The notes under the pieces are model-generated. The model was not told the origin of the DNA. It did no database searches and was given only the letters and a program-made list of their open reading frames with translations. Made by a program: the position numbers and the translations under genes. This document shows, piece by piece, positions 35,959 to 44,516 of a DNA stretch of 64,000 nucleotides. The first letter of the stretch is position 1. Each line of letters opens with the position of its first letter. The stretch covers positions 26,512 to 90,511 of the forward strand of contig CAAEDE010000037.1 in NCBI GenBank assembly GCA_900754525.1, in the 5' to 3' direction. This DNA comes from an uncultured Collinsella sp. (GTDB lineage Bacteria; Actinomycetota; Coriobacteriia; Coriobacteriales; Coriobacteriaceae).

Positions 35959-36767
35959 CGAGTATGTGGAGCAAATCCACAAGTTCGCACAGGTATGGGG
36001 CTGACGAGTCGGCCCTCGTCGTCCTCGCATGCTTGATTCTGACGCTCGACATCGTAGGAGCAGATGGTCACGAGGTCTTGCATACCGGTGGAAACAATAG
36101 GTGCATCCACGCCCGGGGTCAAGCCCTGCAACAAAACATCAGCAGCGGAAAGCAAAATTTCCGGACGCATGGAGCCCTCGTTGTCGGCATGGGTGTCGAG
36201 CATGAGCACCAAATGGTCCGGGCGCTCCCCCGCCGTGAGCTCATAGCCAACGAGCGTGTGATCCAAATCCAAGCGCTTGCTCTTTTTTCCGCGCGCGTAG
36301 TCGATGCCATGGTCCGCGCGCAGCGTGTCGATCGCACGACGCACCTCGTCGGCGCATACGGGCGCCTCGGGATCCAAGTGCAGGTCGATGCGATACGACA
36401 GGCGCGTGAGCTGCGCCGTCAACGCCGGCGTGCGCACGTCGATGTACGCCGCCTCGATAGGCGCCAGATCGGCCGGAGACGCCACAGACAGGCGCTCAAA
36501 CGCCTCGTCGAGCGCCACGAACTCGGTCATAAACAGGTCATACCACTCGCAGGTCGACGACGTACCAACCGGTAGCGCCGAAGAGAAGCCCACGCGCATG
36601 TGCGGAGAGAAGCCCTGCGTGACGGCATAGGGAAGCCCCGCACGGCGCACGATGCGCTCAATGGTATGGATCACTTCGAGATGGCCCAGGTACTTAAGGC
36701 GATCGCGCTTGCCATAGCGAACACGAAGCCTAAAGAGCGAGGGGTTGTCGGTCAGGCGCTCACTCAT
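35955..36767 (-). CDS. TIGR03936-type radical-SAM-associated protein (DUF2344)
   Basis: The 270-residue cytosolic protein matches the family found beside TIGR03960 radical SAM enzymes. FRLRVRYGKRDRLKYLGHLEVIHTIERIVRRA, here cited only by its ends, and FSPHMRVGFSSALPVGTSS are the recognisable N-terminal blocks. It has no radical SAM cysteines of its own. The ATG overlaps the end of the radical SAM gene by four bases (ATGA), indicating tight co-translation. In some bacteria the two are fused, which suggests a single functional unit, probably an RNA-modifying one, but no substrate is known to me. It ends inside the rplU promoter. Confidence 0.85.
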   Translation of the reverse strand: MSERLTDNPSLFRLRVRYGKRDRLKYLGHLEVIHTIERIVRRAGLPYAVTQGFSPHMRVGFSSALPVGTSSTCEWYDLFMTEFVALDEAFERLSVASPADLAPIEAAYIDVRTPALTAQLTRLSYRIDLHLDPEAPVCADEVRRAIDTLRADHGIDYARGKKSKRLDLDHTLVGYELTAGERPDHLVLMLDTHADNEGSMRPEILLSAADVLLQGLTPGVDAPIVSTGMQDLVTICSYDVERQNQACEDDEGRLVSPIPVRTCGFAPHTR

Positions 36768-38641
36768 GCGCGATCACCCATCAATACATTCTTGGCGTGG
36801 AGCGTGGGGCAGATCCCGCAGCCGGTGCACGACGTGCGGGTACAGTCGGGAGTCGTGACGCCCTCGAGCGAGCGACGGTACTCGCGCTCGAGGAAGCCGC
36901 GCGTGCAGCCGGGGCTCACGTGCTCCCACGGCAGGCGCCAGTCCAACTCGTAGGGCAGGTGCACGAGCTCATTGAGGTCGATGCCGTTTTTGGCAGCAGC
37001 TTCCTTCCAGTTATCGAGCGAGAAATGCTCTACCCAGGCGTCAAAGCGAGAGCCCGAGCGCCAAGCATCGATGATGACGGGCGTCATGTCACGACCGGCG
37101 CGGGAAAGCGCGGCCTCGATGAGCGAGGTCTCGGCATCGTGGTAATGCACGCGGACGGCACGGTTGCGAACGCTCGTGATAAGCAGCTTCTGGCGACGCT
37201 TGACGTCGTCGTAGTCGAGCTGCGGGCACCACTGGAACGGCGTGGCAGCCTTGGGGATAAAGACCGAAACCGAGATCGACACCGAGATCGAGCCGCGACG
37301 AGCCTTGGGCACCACGGAACGACCGAGCTCCAGCACGTGATCGGCCAGATTGGCGATGGCCACGATGTCCTCGTCGCGCTCGCCGGGAAGGCCCATCATA
37401 AAGTAGAGCTTCATGCGGTTCCAGCCGGCCTCGAAGGCCGCCTTGGCCGCACGGTCCAGGTCCTCCTCGGTCACGTTCTTGTTAATGATGTCGCGCATGC
37501 GCTGGCTGCCGGCCTCGGGCGCGAACGTCAGTCCGCCCTTCTTTTCGCCGGCGACCGACTCGGCCATATCCACGCCAAACGAATCCAGGCGCTGCGACGG
37601 AATAGACACGCGAATACCCGTATCCTCCAGGCGACGGTTGAGCCTGCCGAGCACGTCGCGAATGCAGGAGTGGTCGGTCGTGGAGAGCGAGGTCAGCGAC
37701 ACCTCGTCATAGCCGGTCTTTTCCAGACCCTGAATCACCGACGAGACGATCTGGTCGGCCGAGCGCTCGCGCACCGGACGATACGTCATGCCAGCCTGGC
37801 AAAAACGACAGCCGCGGGCGCAGCCGCGCAGGATCTCGATAGACAGGCGGTCGTGGACCAGCTGCGCATAGGGCACGCACGACTGCGACAGCGGATTCGT
37901 GGCGCCGAAATCCTCGACGACGCGCTTGTAGACCACGGTCGGCGCATCCTTGCCCTCACGCGGCACGGTGTAGCCATGCGGCGAGCAGGGCTCGTCGTGA
38001 CGAACCTCATAGAGCGACGGCACGTAGTTGCCGGCAATGGATGCAAGCTGCTCGACAATCTGTGCGCGCGGGACTCCTTCGTCACGCAGGCGGCGATGCA
38101 GCTGGCAGGTCTCGAGCAGCGACTCCTCGCCCTCGCCGATGAGGATAACATCGAAGAAGGCCGCATACGGCTCGGGGTTGTACACCGAGGGGCCGCCGGC
38201 GATGATGATGGGGTCGTCCTCGGTGCGGTCGGCCGCTAACAGCGGAATGCCAGCGAGGTCGAGTGCCTCGAGGAAGTTCGTCACCGCCATCTCGTGCGGC
38301 ACATGCAGACCGACGATATCAAACGAAGCGACCGGCGCTGCACCCTCGAGCGACAGCAGCGGAATACCCGCCTCGCGCATGGCATCACCCATATCGGGCC
38401 ACGGCACATAGCCACGCTCGCAGGAGATGCCCTCGGCCTGGTTAAGGATGTTATAGAGGATGGCGATACCCTGGTTGGGCAGACCGACCTCGTATACGTC
38501 CGGATAGATCAGACAACAACGGTAATCGGCATCGGCCTTGGAAAGCGTGCCCCACTCGTGATCGATATAGCGGCTCGGCTTCTCAACCTTAGCGAGCAGC
38601 GGCTCAATTAGATGAAAACAGTCTTGGTATGCAACGCGCAA
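36764..38641 (-). CDS. TIGR03960-type B12-binding-domain radical SAM protein
   Basis: The 625-residue protein has an N-terminal cobalamin-binding-like domain (about 45-210: YPDVYEVGLPNQGIAILY, IIAGGPSVYNPEPYA). The radical SAM core follows, with RGCARGCRFCQAG (Cys-x3-Cys-x2-Cys, the 4Fe-4S and AdoMet site) at about 285-297. FAPEAGSQRMRDIINKNVTEEDL and MMGLPGERDED follow in order. A C-terminal cysteine cluster (CTRTSCTGCGICPT, about 605-618) could hold another cluster. The family is widespread next to rplU/rpmA or rng, with unproven function. It starts 10 nt after the DUF697-like gene. Confidence 0.9.
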   Translation of the reverse strand: MRVAYQDCFHLIEPLLAKVEKPSRYIDHEWGTLSKADADYRCCLIYPDVYEVGLPNQGIAILYNILNQAEGISCERGYVPWPDMGDAMREAGIPLLSLEGAAPVASFDIVGLHVPHEMAVTNFLEALDLAGIPLLAADRTEDDPIIIAGGPSVYNPEPYAAFFDVILIGEGEESLLETCQLHRRLRDEGVPRAQIVEQLASIAGNYVPSLYEVRHDEPCSPHGYTVPREGKDAPTVVYKRVVEDFGATNPLSQSCVPYAQLVHDRLSIEILRGCARGCRFCQAGMTYRPVRERSADQIVSSVIQGLEKTGYDEVSLTSLSTTDHSCIRDVLGRLNRRLEDTGIRVSIPSQRLDSFGVDMAESVAGEKKGGLTFAPEAGSQRMRDIINKNVTEEDLDRAAKAAFEAGWNRMKLYFMMGLPGERDEDIVAIANLADHVLELGRSVVPKARRGSISVSISVSVFIPKAATPFQWCPQLDYDDVKRRQKLLITSVRNRAVRVHYHDAETSLIEAALSRAGRDMTPVIIDAWRSGSRFDAWVEHFSLDNWKEAAAKNGIDLNELVHLPYELDWRLPWEHVSPGCTRGFLEREYRRSLEGVTTPDCTRTSCTGCGICPTLHAKNVLMGDRA

Positions 38642-38651
38642 CGGAAAACCC

Positions 38652-39581
38652 CTAAGCAGCGAGATCTGATGCGTCCTGATAGGACGCCATAGGACGGGTA
38701 GCGCCCGCGACCGTGGTCACCAGATCGCGAACGCGGGAGAACGTGGCAGTAACCACCTCGTTGGCACGACTGTAGTCGACATCGCGCTCGTAGAGCGAAA
38801 CGAGCGCACGGCCCATGCCATAGGTGCCCGCGGCAGCAGTGAGCGCCTTGACGGCAAACCCGATATGCGGCGTCTGCTTGACGAGCGCGCGGGTGACCGC
38901 GCGGATCACAAGACCGCCGGCAAGCACGCCCGCGACCTCGTAGCCGCGCTCAGGCTTAATGCCGCGTCCAAAGACGGCAGCGAGCTCAAAGAGCATGCCC
39001 ACCTGCGCCAGGGCCATAACGGGATAATCGGCGCCCGGCAAAAACACCAGCGCACCGGTCGCCATATTGGTGAGCGCGCACGAGGTAATGATACGGTTGG
39101 CCGCGGCGATACGCATGAAGGCAAAGTTCGCCGCAAAAGCCGTTTCCTTGTCGGTGCGATCGAGAATCCAGCGCGCAAGCGTCTCGAGCAGATACGTCTT
39201 ATCGGTTGCCGCTACCACGCCGAGCATGGGCGTGGACTCCTCGATAAACGGCACCTCCACAGCAGACTCGGCGAGCACGCACACGGGCGCGCCGGCGATT
39301 ACGAGCTCCTGCACGGCACTCTCCAAGCGGTCGGAACCACACGAGAGCACCAGCACCACATCGGTATCGGTCTTTGGAGCAATTCGCTCCTCCCCCAGAC
39401 GCTCGACGCGCACAATGCCCGAGGTCGTCTGCGGCACAAAGGCGTCACGCACCGTCTCGGCCAGAAAGCGCGAGGCGGACGAATCCAGATAGACCGAGAC
39501 GCGCACAGGTGTATCGGAATCCTTCTTAACGGACGCGCCCATCTTAAAAGCGCGGGTCAGCTTATCTACGGGAATTTTCAT
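38652..39581 (-). CDS. DUF697/YcjF-like membrane-associated protein
   Basis: The 309-residue protein is not firmly assigned. The first 130 residues look like a Rossmann-type domain (VRVSVYLDSSASRFLAE, TDTDVVLVLSCGSDRLESAV). The second half has hydrophobic stretches at about 155-200 and 215-265 with RIAAANRIITSCALTNMATG and LPGADYPVMALAQVGMLF, which resemble the DUF697 membrane region found in some GTPases and YcjF proteins. No GTPase P-loop is present. The gene follows rodA after 18 nt and precedes the radical SAM pair, so it is cotranscribed with the rod-shape operon; a role at the membrane in wall synthesis is only inference. Confidence 0.7.
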   Translation of the reverse strand: MKIPVDKLTRAFKMGASVKKDSDTPVRVSVYLDSSASRFLAETVRDAFVPQTTSGIVRVERLGEERIAPKTDTDVVLVLSCGSDRLESAVQELVIAGAPVCVLAESAVEVPFIEESTPMLGVVAATDKTYLLETLARWILDRTDKETAFAANFAFMRIAAANRIITSCALTNMATGALVFLPGADYPVMALAQVGMLFELAAVFGRGIKPERGYEVAGVLAGGLVIRAVTRALVKQTPHIGFAVKALTAAAGTYGMGRALVSLYERDVDYSRANEVVTATFSRVRDLVTTVAGATRPMASYQDASDLAA

Positions 39582-39599
39582 AGCAAACCCCTCCAGCGG

Positions 39600-40826
39600 T
39601 TACGCGGCGCCCGAACGATGCCGCCATATGGATTGTACGATACCCACCGTCAGCAGCTGAATCATCATCGAAGACGAACCGAAGCTAATAAACGGTAGCG
39701 GAATACCGGTAATCGGCATCATACCGATGCACATGCCGATGTTTTCGAAGGTCTGGAACGCCCACATGCCAACGATGCCCACACACGAAAGACGCAAAAA
39801 CAGCGACTCACACTTAAAGGCGACGCGAATCGTCGAGAAGATCAACAGCACGTAGAGGCACAGGAGCAAAAAGGAACCGCAAAAGCCAAAGGTCTCGGAC
39901 AGGAAGGCGAAGACGAAGTCGGTGTGGAACTCAGGCAGAAAGCCGCCGGCCGACTGCGTCGCATGCCCCAAACCCTTACCAAAGAAGCCGCCCGAGCCAA
40001 CGGCGATAAGCGACTGCTGCAGGTTGTAGGCATCGTCCGAATCGGCATTATCGGGGTCGATAAAGACCGTCAGACGGTTCATCTGATACTGCTTGATGAG
40101 CACATCGTGGCCGAGCAACGAATCAAAGACCGAATCGAGCGCCAGGACGAGGGCCACCAGGCCCACGAGCAGGGCAAGAGTCGACAGCACCCATTCGCGG
40201 CGTGCACCGCTCATACAAATGACGATGGCGCCCGAAACCAGCACGACCAGGCCCGAGCCCAGGTCGCCCATGGCAACGACGGCCAAAAACGGAATGGACA
40301 GCATGCCGCAAAGCTTGACGTAGTCGCGAACGGTATCGATGCGGCCGTTATACTGCGAGCCAAGCGTAGCAATAAAGAAGATGGTGATGAGCTTAGCAAG
40401 CTCAACGGGCTGGAATGTCAAGCCGATACCGGGAATCTTGATCCAGCCCGTCATGCCCAGACCGCCCGTATAGGACAGACCCGGAATCTTGGGCGAGAGG
40501 ATCACGATCAGGTCGATGACGAGCAACGCCGTCGAGAAATTGGAAATACCGCGCAGATCGGTACGCCAGACCAGCACCGCCAGCACCGTGCCGATGCCAA
40601 TTCCCAGCAGATGGCGTGAGAACGAGGCATCGGCCTTAAACTGCGAAGCCGACCAGATAATGATGGCACCGTAGGCGACGAGCGCCACTGTAGCCACGAG
40701 CACACCGATATGGACCTTTTGGCGAAACGTGCCGCGCGAGGCCGAAAGTTGCTTGTTGACGCGGTCCAGGCTGCTGCGAGAGCCGGTCTTGGTTGAACGG
40801 AACAGATCCGCCGGAGAAAAATCCAT
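39600..40826 (-). CDS. rodA: Rod-shape peptidoglycan polymerase RodA
   Basis: RodA is the SEDS-family glycosyltransferase that polymerises lipid II with PBP2 during elongation. The 408-residue protein has about ten membrane helices and the SEDS landmarks PGIGLTFQPVELAKL, DLGSGLVV (catalytic Asp region), RLTVFIDPDNADSDDAYNLQQSLIAVGSGG-type loop and GIPLPFISFGSSSM near the end. A basic, Ser-rich cytoplasmic tail of 35 residues precedes the first helix. Its place after mrdA identifies it as RodA rather than FtsW. Confidence 0.94.
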   Translation of the reverse strand: MDFSPADLFRSTKTGSRSSLDRVNKQLSASRGTFRQKVHIGVLVATVALVAYGAIIIWSASQFKADASFSRHLLGIGIGTVLAVLVWRTDLRGISNFSTALLVIDLIVILSPKIPGLSYTGGLGMTGWIKIPGIGLTFQPVELAKLITIFFIATLGSQYNGRIDTVRDYVKLCGMLSIPFLAVVAMGDLGSGLVVLVSGAIVICMSGARREWVLSTLALLVGLVALVLALDSVFDSLLGHDVLIKQYQMNRLTVFIDPDNADSDDAYNLQQSLIAVGSGGFFGKGLGHATQSAGGFLPEFHTDFVFAFLSETFGFCGSFLLLCLYVLLIFSTIRVAFKCESLFLRLSCVGIVGMWAFQTFENIGMCIGMMPITGIPLPFISFGSSSMMIQLLTVGIVQSIWRHRSGAA

Positions 40827-40835
40827 CGCAACCTC

Positions 40836-42905
40836 CTATCGAACCGAAGAATCGCCCGAGGCCGAAGAGGTATCGGGTTCGTCATAAATCACACCGAGCA
40901 CGTCGCGCACGACATGCATCGCGGTATCTGAGCCGCCGCCGCCCTGCTCCAGGACAGTAGCGATGACATACTTGGGATCATCAGCCGGTGCATAGGCGCA
41001 GAACCACGCGTATTCGTCCTCGCCGCTTTTCTCACCCGTGCCCGACTTGCCGTATACCTGCGGCGTCAGGGTACCAAAGTGCGCCGCCAGGGACGTCGAT
41101 GCCGTATAAATCACGTCGTGCATGCCGTTGCGAACAAGAGCCAAATCCGAATCGCTGTTGATCTTGGCCTCCAGACGCTTCTTCTTGCCCTTGCCGTTGT
41201 ACTTATAGGCATCGCCGTCGCCATCGCGCGACACGGCCGACAAAAACACGTGAGGCACGTACTGCTTGCCGCCGTTGGCAAGACCCATATAGGCGCACGC
41301 CATCTGCAGGGGCGTCACCAAGATGTCGCCCTGCCCGATGGCAATGTTGGTCATGTCGCCGGCATTCCACTTGCGGTCCTCGGCAGAGGCGTCGGTGAAG
41401 TACGACTCTTTCCACTCGGCATCGGGAATACGGCCCGCGCCCTCACTCGGCAGATCGATACCGCAGGTCTTGCCTAGACCCCAGCGACGAAAGACCTCCT
41501 GCAGGCCCTCGGAATGTTTCTCGTCATAAAAGAACGCCTTGCCCATGTCGTAGAAGACGGGGTCGCACGAGTTGGCGATACCCGACTGCAGCGTCATGGT
41601 GCCGTGGCCGGAATGCAGCCAGCAGTACTTGCCCCACGACTTGCCCAGACCCGTCCAATAGCCCGTACAGTTGGTCGTCTGCCCCGACGTGTAGGTTCCA
41701 AACTCAAGACCGGCCAGTGCCGAGAGCGGCTTGATGGTCGAAGCCGACATGTACTGTCCGCTAATGGCGCGGTTGAGCAGCGGGTGCGAACCTTTGTCAT
41801 CATTGAGCTCGGTCCACACGTCATTTGAGACGCCGCCGATAAAGACGGACGGATCGAACTTGGGCTCGCTCGCCATGCCCAGGATCTCGCCATTGTTGGG
41901 ATCGAGACACACCACAGCGCCGTTGCCGGCATTGCTGTAGCCAGTGGTCTTGGCAAGCTCGATAGCGCTCGCCAGTGCCGTCTCGCAGGCCTGTTGGATC
42001 TTAAGGTCGAGCGTGAGCTTAATGTCGGAGCCGGCCTTCGCGGGCACGGCGCCGGCCTGACCGGTCACATTGCCCGAGGCATCGACCTTGACGGTCTGCT
42101 CGCCACGAATACCCTGCAGCAGGTTTTCGTAGTAGCTCTCAACGCCCGCCTGGCCCACGATATCGCCCGACTGGTACGTAATCTTGCCAGCAGAGGCATC
42201 ATCATCGCCAGAGGTTTTCTTATTCTGGGCCTCGAGCTGCTCGGAGGTAATGGTGCCGGTATAGCCCAAGATATGGCATGCCGTCTCGCCATATGGATAC
42301 TGGCGCTCGGTACGCTCGGCAATCTTGACGCCCGGGAACTCGCCAGCATGCTCCTGAATATAGGCAACCGTAGAGCGACGGACGTCCGTCGCAATGGTAT
42401 GCAGGCTCTGAGCGCCCTCTGTATTGTCCTGAATATTGCGAAGGACCGCCACGTAAGGCATTCCAAGCACGTTGGCAAGATGGCGAACCAGAACCTCATC
42501 CTCGGCAAGGTCGCGGTAGGCCACGACAGCAAGTGAGGGACGGTTCTGGACAAGTGCCACGCCATTGCGGTCGAGGATACGGCCGCGCACAGCGGGTGTG
42601 GTAACGGTGCGAGTCTGATTACTATTGGCCTGTTTCTCGTAATAGTCCGACGAGACCATCTGCATGCCCCAAAGCTTGACGGCAAGCGCCGCAAACATCG
42701 CGCCCACACCCGTGGTGAGGATGGAAAAGCGGCCCTTAAAGGCGGTCGCCGCGGTATTGCCCTCGCCCTCAGTGGCGCGCGGGGCCGTTCCATGCTGTGT
42801 ATCGTAGGTAAAACGGGAATCGCCGCGACGCATGATGACCAGCGCGACCACGATGGCCACAACCAGCACGATACCGGCGATAATAACCGTCATCTGGGAA
42901 GACAT
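40836..42905 (-). CDS. mrdA: Penicillin-binding protein 2 (transpeptidase)
   Basis: PBP2 cross-links new peptidoglycan made by RodA. The 689-residue protein has a pedestal domain beginning RTVTTPAVRGRILDRNGVALV. The transpeptidase has Ser389 in SASTIKP (SxxK), SCD in ANSCDPVFYDMG (the SxD form normal for PBP2) and Lys620 in YGKSGTGEK. Oddly, two hydrophobic segments precede the pedestal (about residues 5-25 and 60-80) instead of the usual single anchor; between them lies a polar 35-residue stretch. With two spans the N-terminus would be outside, or the first span may be a signal peptide. It lies 10 nt before rodA. Confidence 0.94.
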   Translation of the reverse strand: MSSQMTVIIAGIVLVVAIVVALVIMRRGDSRFTYDTQHGTAPRATEGEGNTAATAFKGRFSILTTGVGAMFAALAVKLWGMQMVSSDYYEKQANSNQTRTVTTPAVRGRILDRNGVALVQNRPSLAVVAYRDLAEDEVLVRHLANVLGMPYVAVLRNIQDNTEGAQSLHTIATDVRRSTVAYIQEHAGEFPGVKIAERTERQYPYGETACHILGYTGTITSEQLEAQNKKTSGDDDASAGKITYQSGDIVGQAGVESYYENLLQGIRGEQTVKVDASGNVTGQAGAVPAKAGSDIKLTLDLKIQQACETALASAIELAKTTGYSNAGNGAVVCLDPNNGEILGMASEPKFDPSVFIGGVSNDVWTELNDDKGSHPLLNRAISGQYMSASTIKPLSALAGLEFGTYTSGQTTNCTGYWTGLGKSWGKYCWLHSGHGTMTLQSGIANSCDPVFYDMGKAFFYDEKHSEGLQEVFRRWGLGKTCGIDLPSEGAGRIPDAEWKESYFTDASAEDRKWNAGDMTNIAIGQGDILVTPLQMACAYMGLANGGKQYVPHVFLSAVSRDGDGDAYKYNGKGKKKRLEAKINSDSDLALVRNGMHDVIYTASTSLAAHFGTLTPQVYGKSGTGEKSGEDEYAWFCAYAPADDPKYVIATVLEQGGGGSDTAMHVVRDVLGVIYDEPDTSSASGDSSVR

Positions 42906-42918
42906 CTACGGGCCTCCC

Positions 42919-43485
42919 CTATTTGAGCTTGCGGGTCTTGGGCTTAAAGCGCATACCCGTCTGGCGTCCGCCACGTGCGGAGAATCCATAGCCGGACTGC
43001 GGCACGACGCCGGACATCAAAAACGGAATGGCAACCAGGCCCGTCAGGATCGAAGACGGCAACGCATGGCCGAAGATCGCCACGACAAAGCTCGTCTCCA
43101 AACCCATAAACAGCAAGATGATGCTGTAAATCACATTAATGACGAGCGCGAAGGCGCCCACAGTGACACCGCGCGCACTCGGGGTACCGCCCGTCTGACC
43201 AACGGCGCTGTGCACCAGGGCAAAAGAACCCACGGTCAGCAGGAGCGACATAACGCCCACCGGCACGGCAGCGGACAGGTCATAAAACAAGCCGCTGCAA
43301 AAACCGCACACGACGGCACGGGTCGGGTCGCCCGAGAACACGCTTAGGCACACCAGGATAATCATGAAGTTGACGCGACCGCCCGCAATGGAGATCTGCG
43401 GTGCCAGGCCTGCCTGCAGCAGCACGCACACGATGGCGGCGATCACAAACGTGCGGGAGCTCATCCCCTGCTCGTGTAGATCCAT
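42919..43485 (-). CDS. mreD: Rod-shape-determining protein MreD
   Basis: MreD is an integral membrane component of the elongasome. The 188-residue hydrophobic protein has about five to six membrane segments and the family's LLQAGLAPQI, VNFMIILVCLSVFSGDPTRAVVCGFCSGLFYD-type central motif (cited by its ends) and a basic C-terminal tail (KPKTRKLK). The ATG at 43485 is preferred to one two codons earlier since AGGGGG lies 7 nt upstream of it. Divergence is high, as usual for MreD; position between mreC and mrdA secures the call. Confidence 0.88.
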   Translation of the reverse strand: MDLHEQGMSSRTFVIAAIVCVLLQAGLAPQISIAGGRVNFMIILVCLSVFSGDPTRAVVCGFCSGLFYDLSAAVPVGVMSLLLTVGSFALVHSAVGQTGGTPSARGVTVGAFALVINVIYSIILLFMGLETSFVVAIFGHALPSSILTGLVAIPFLMSGVVPQSGYGFSARGGRQTGMRFKPKTRKLK

Positions 43486-43496
43486 GGACATGCCCC

Positions 43497-44495
43497 CTAT
43501 TCGCTCGAGCCGGAATCGGTCGTCTCGGACGTGTCGGAACTGTCATCCGAACTCTCGTCCTTCGTCTTGGTCGCAGCATCGCGCGACGTTCCCTGCGGCG
43601 TGCTATTAGCGGTGCCCACGTCCTCATCCGAGGCCGACTGTTCGTCGGTAAGAGAGGTGATGACCAGCACTTCCTCGTTGTTCTCGGCTGTGGTCTGAGC
43701 GCGCACCACAATGGTGTAGTACACGTCGTTTGCCGATTTCTCAACCGACGAGACGGTGCCGAGCGGTAAACCCTTGGGGAACACACCACCGATACCCGAG
43801 GTCACGATGATGTCTCCAACCTTAACATCGGAGTCGACGCTCACGTACTCAAGACGTAGCGTGCCGTCAGCCTGACCCTGCAACATGCCCTGGGCGCGCG
43901 TGTCCTGCACCATGGCGGACACACCCGAGTTCTCGTCGCCAATCAGGCGCACGGTCGACGTTTTGGCCGAAACCTCGATGATCTGGCCGATAACACCGGC
44001 CGAACTTGTCACGGGCATGTTGATGGTAAGGCCGTCGGCAGAGCCCTTATCGATGGTTACGGTCGAGGTCCAGGCATCGCCCGAGGCACCAACGATACGA
44101 GCAGCGGTCGATTTGAGGTTGTAGGTCGACTGCAGCCCGACCAGCCCCTCCAGACGCTCGGCGGTCTTTTGAGCCTCGGAGAGCTCAGCAACCTTAGAAG
44201 TCAGCTCCTCGTTTTGCTTCTTGAGCTCGTCGAGCGTGTCCTGCGACGCTGTAAGGTTAGAGAACACGTTGCCGATGGCATTGAAAGGAGCCGCCACAGC
44301 CGAGCCCACAAAGCGCACCGGCGAGGTAATCGTCGTTACGCCCGAACGCACGGCATGAATCGGTCCTGCCTCGCCCTCGCGGATGTAAAACGTGAGCAGC
44401 AACACCGAAATCAGGCTGAAAACAATCAACGGGCGCATACCCGTTGATTGTCGCTTGGTATTCAGATTTGTGGAGAAACCCGAAGATCGTGCCAA
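43497..44495 (-). CDS. mreC: Rod-shape-determining protein MreC
   Basis: MreC links MreB to PBP2 outside the membrane. The 332-residue protein has a short cytoplasmic tail, one membrane segment (about 21-38), a coiled coil (about 83-120: LDELKKQNEELTSKVAELSE), and the two beta-barrel domain (AARIVGASGDAWTSTVTIDKG, VVTSGIGGVFPKGLPLG by their ends). It ends in about 45 Ser/Thr/Asp-rich residues, likely disordered and extracellular. The TTG start at 44495 has AAAGGTGG about 7 nt upstream. It follows mreB by 21 nt. Confidence 0.94.
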   Translation of the reverse strand: MARSSGFSTNLNTKRQSTGMRPLIVFSLISVLLLTFYIREGEAGPIHAVRSGVTTITSPVRFVGSAVAAPFNAIGNVFSNLTASQDTLDELKKQNEELTSKVAELSEAQKTAERLEGLVGLQSTYNLKSTAARIVGASGDAWTSTVTIDKGSADGLTINMPVTSSAGVIGQIIEVSAKTSTVRLIGDENSGVSAMVQDTRAQGMLQGQADGTLRLEYVSVDSDVKVGDIIVTSGIGGVFPKGLPLGTVSSVEKSANDVYYTIVVRAQTTAENNEEVLVITSLTDEQSASDEDVGTANSTPQGTSRDAATKTKDESSDDSSDTSETTDSGSSE

Positions 44496-44516
44496 ATGGA
44501 ATCCACCTTTTGGAAA

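Noticed and set aside
41000..41800. Abnormal active site of PBP2 (SCD and KSG instead of SxN and KTG)
   Set aside because: SxD and KSG are normal for the PBP2/MrdA class, so this is not evidence of inactivation.
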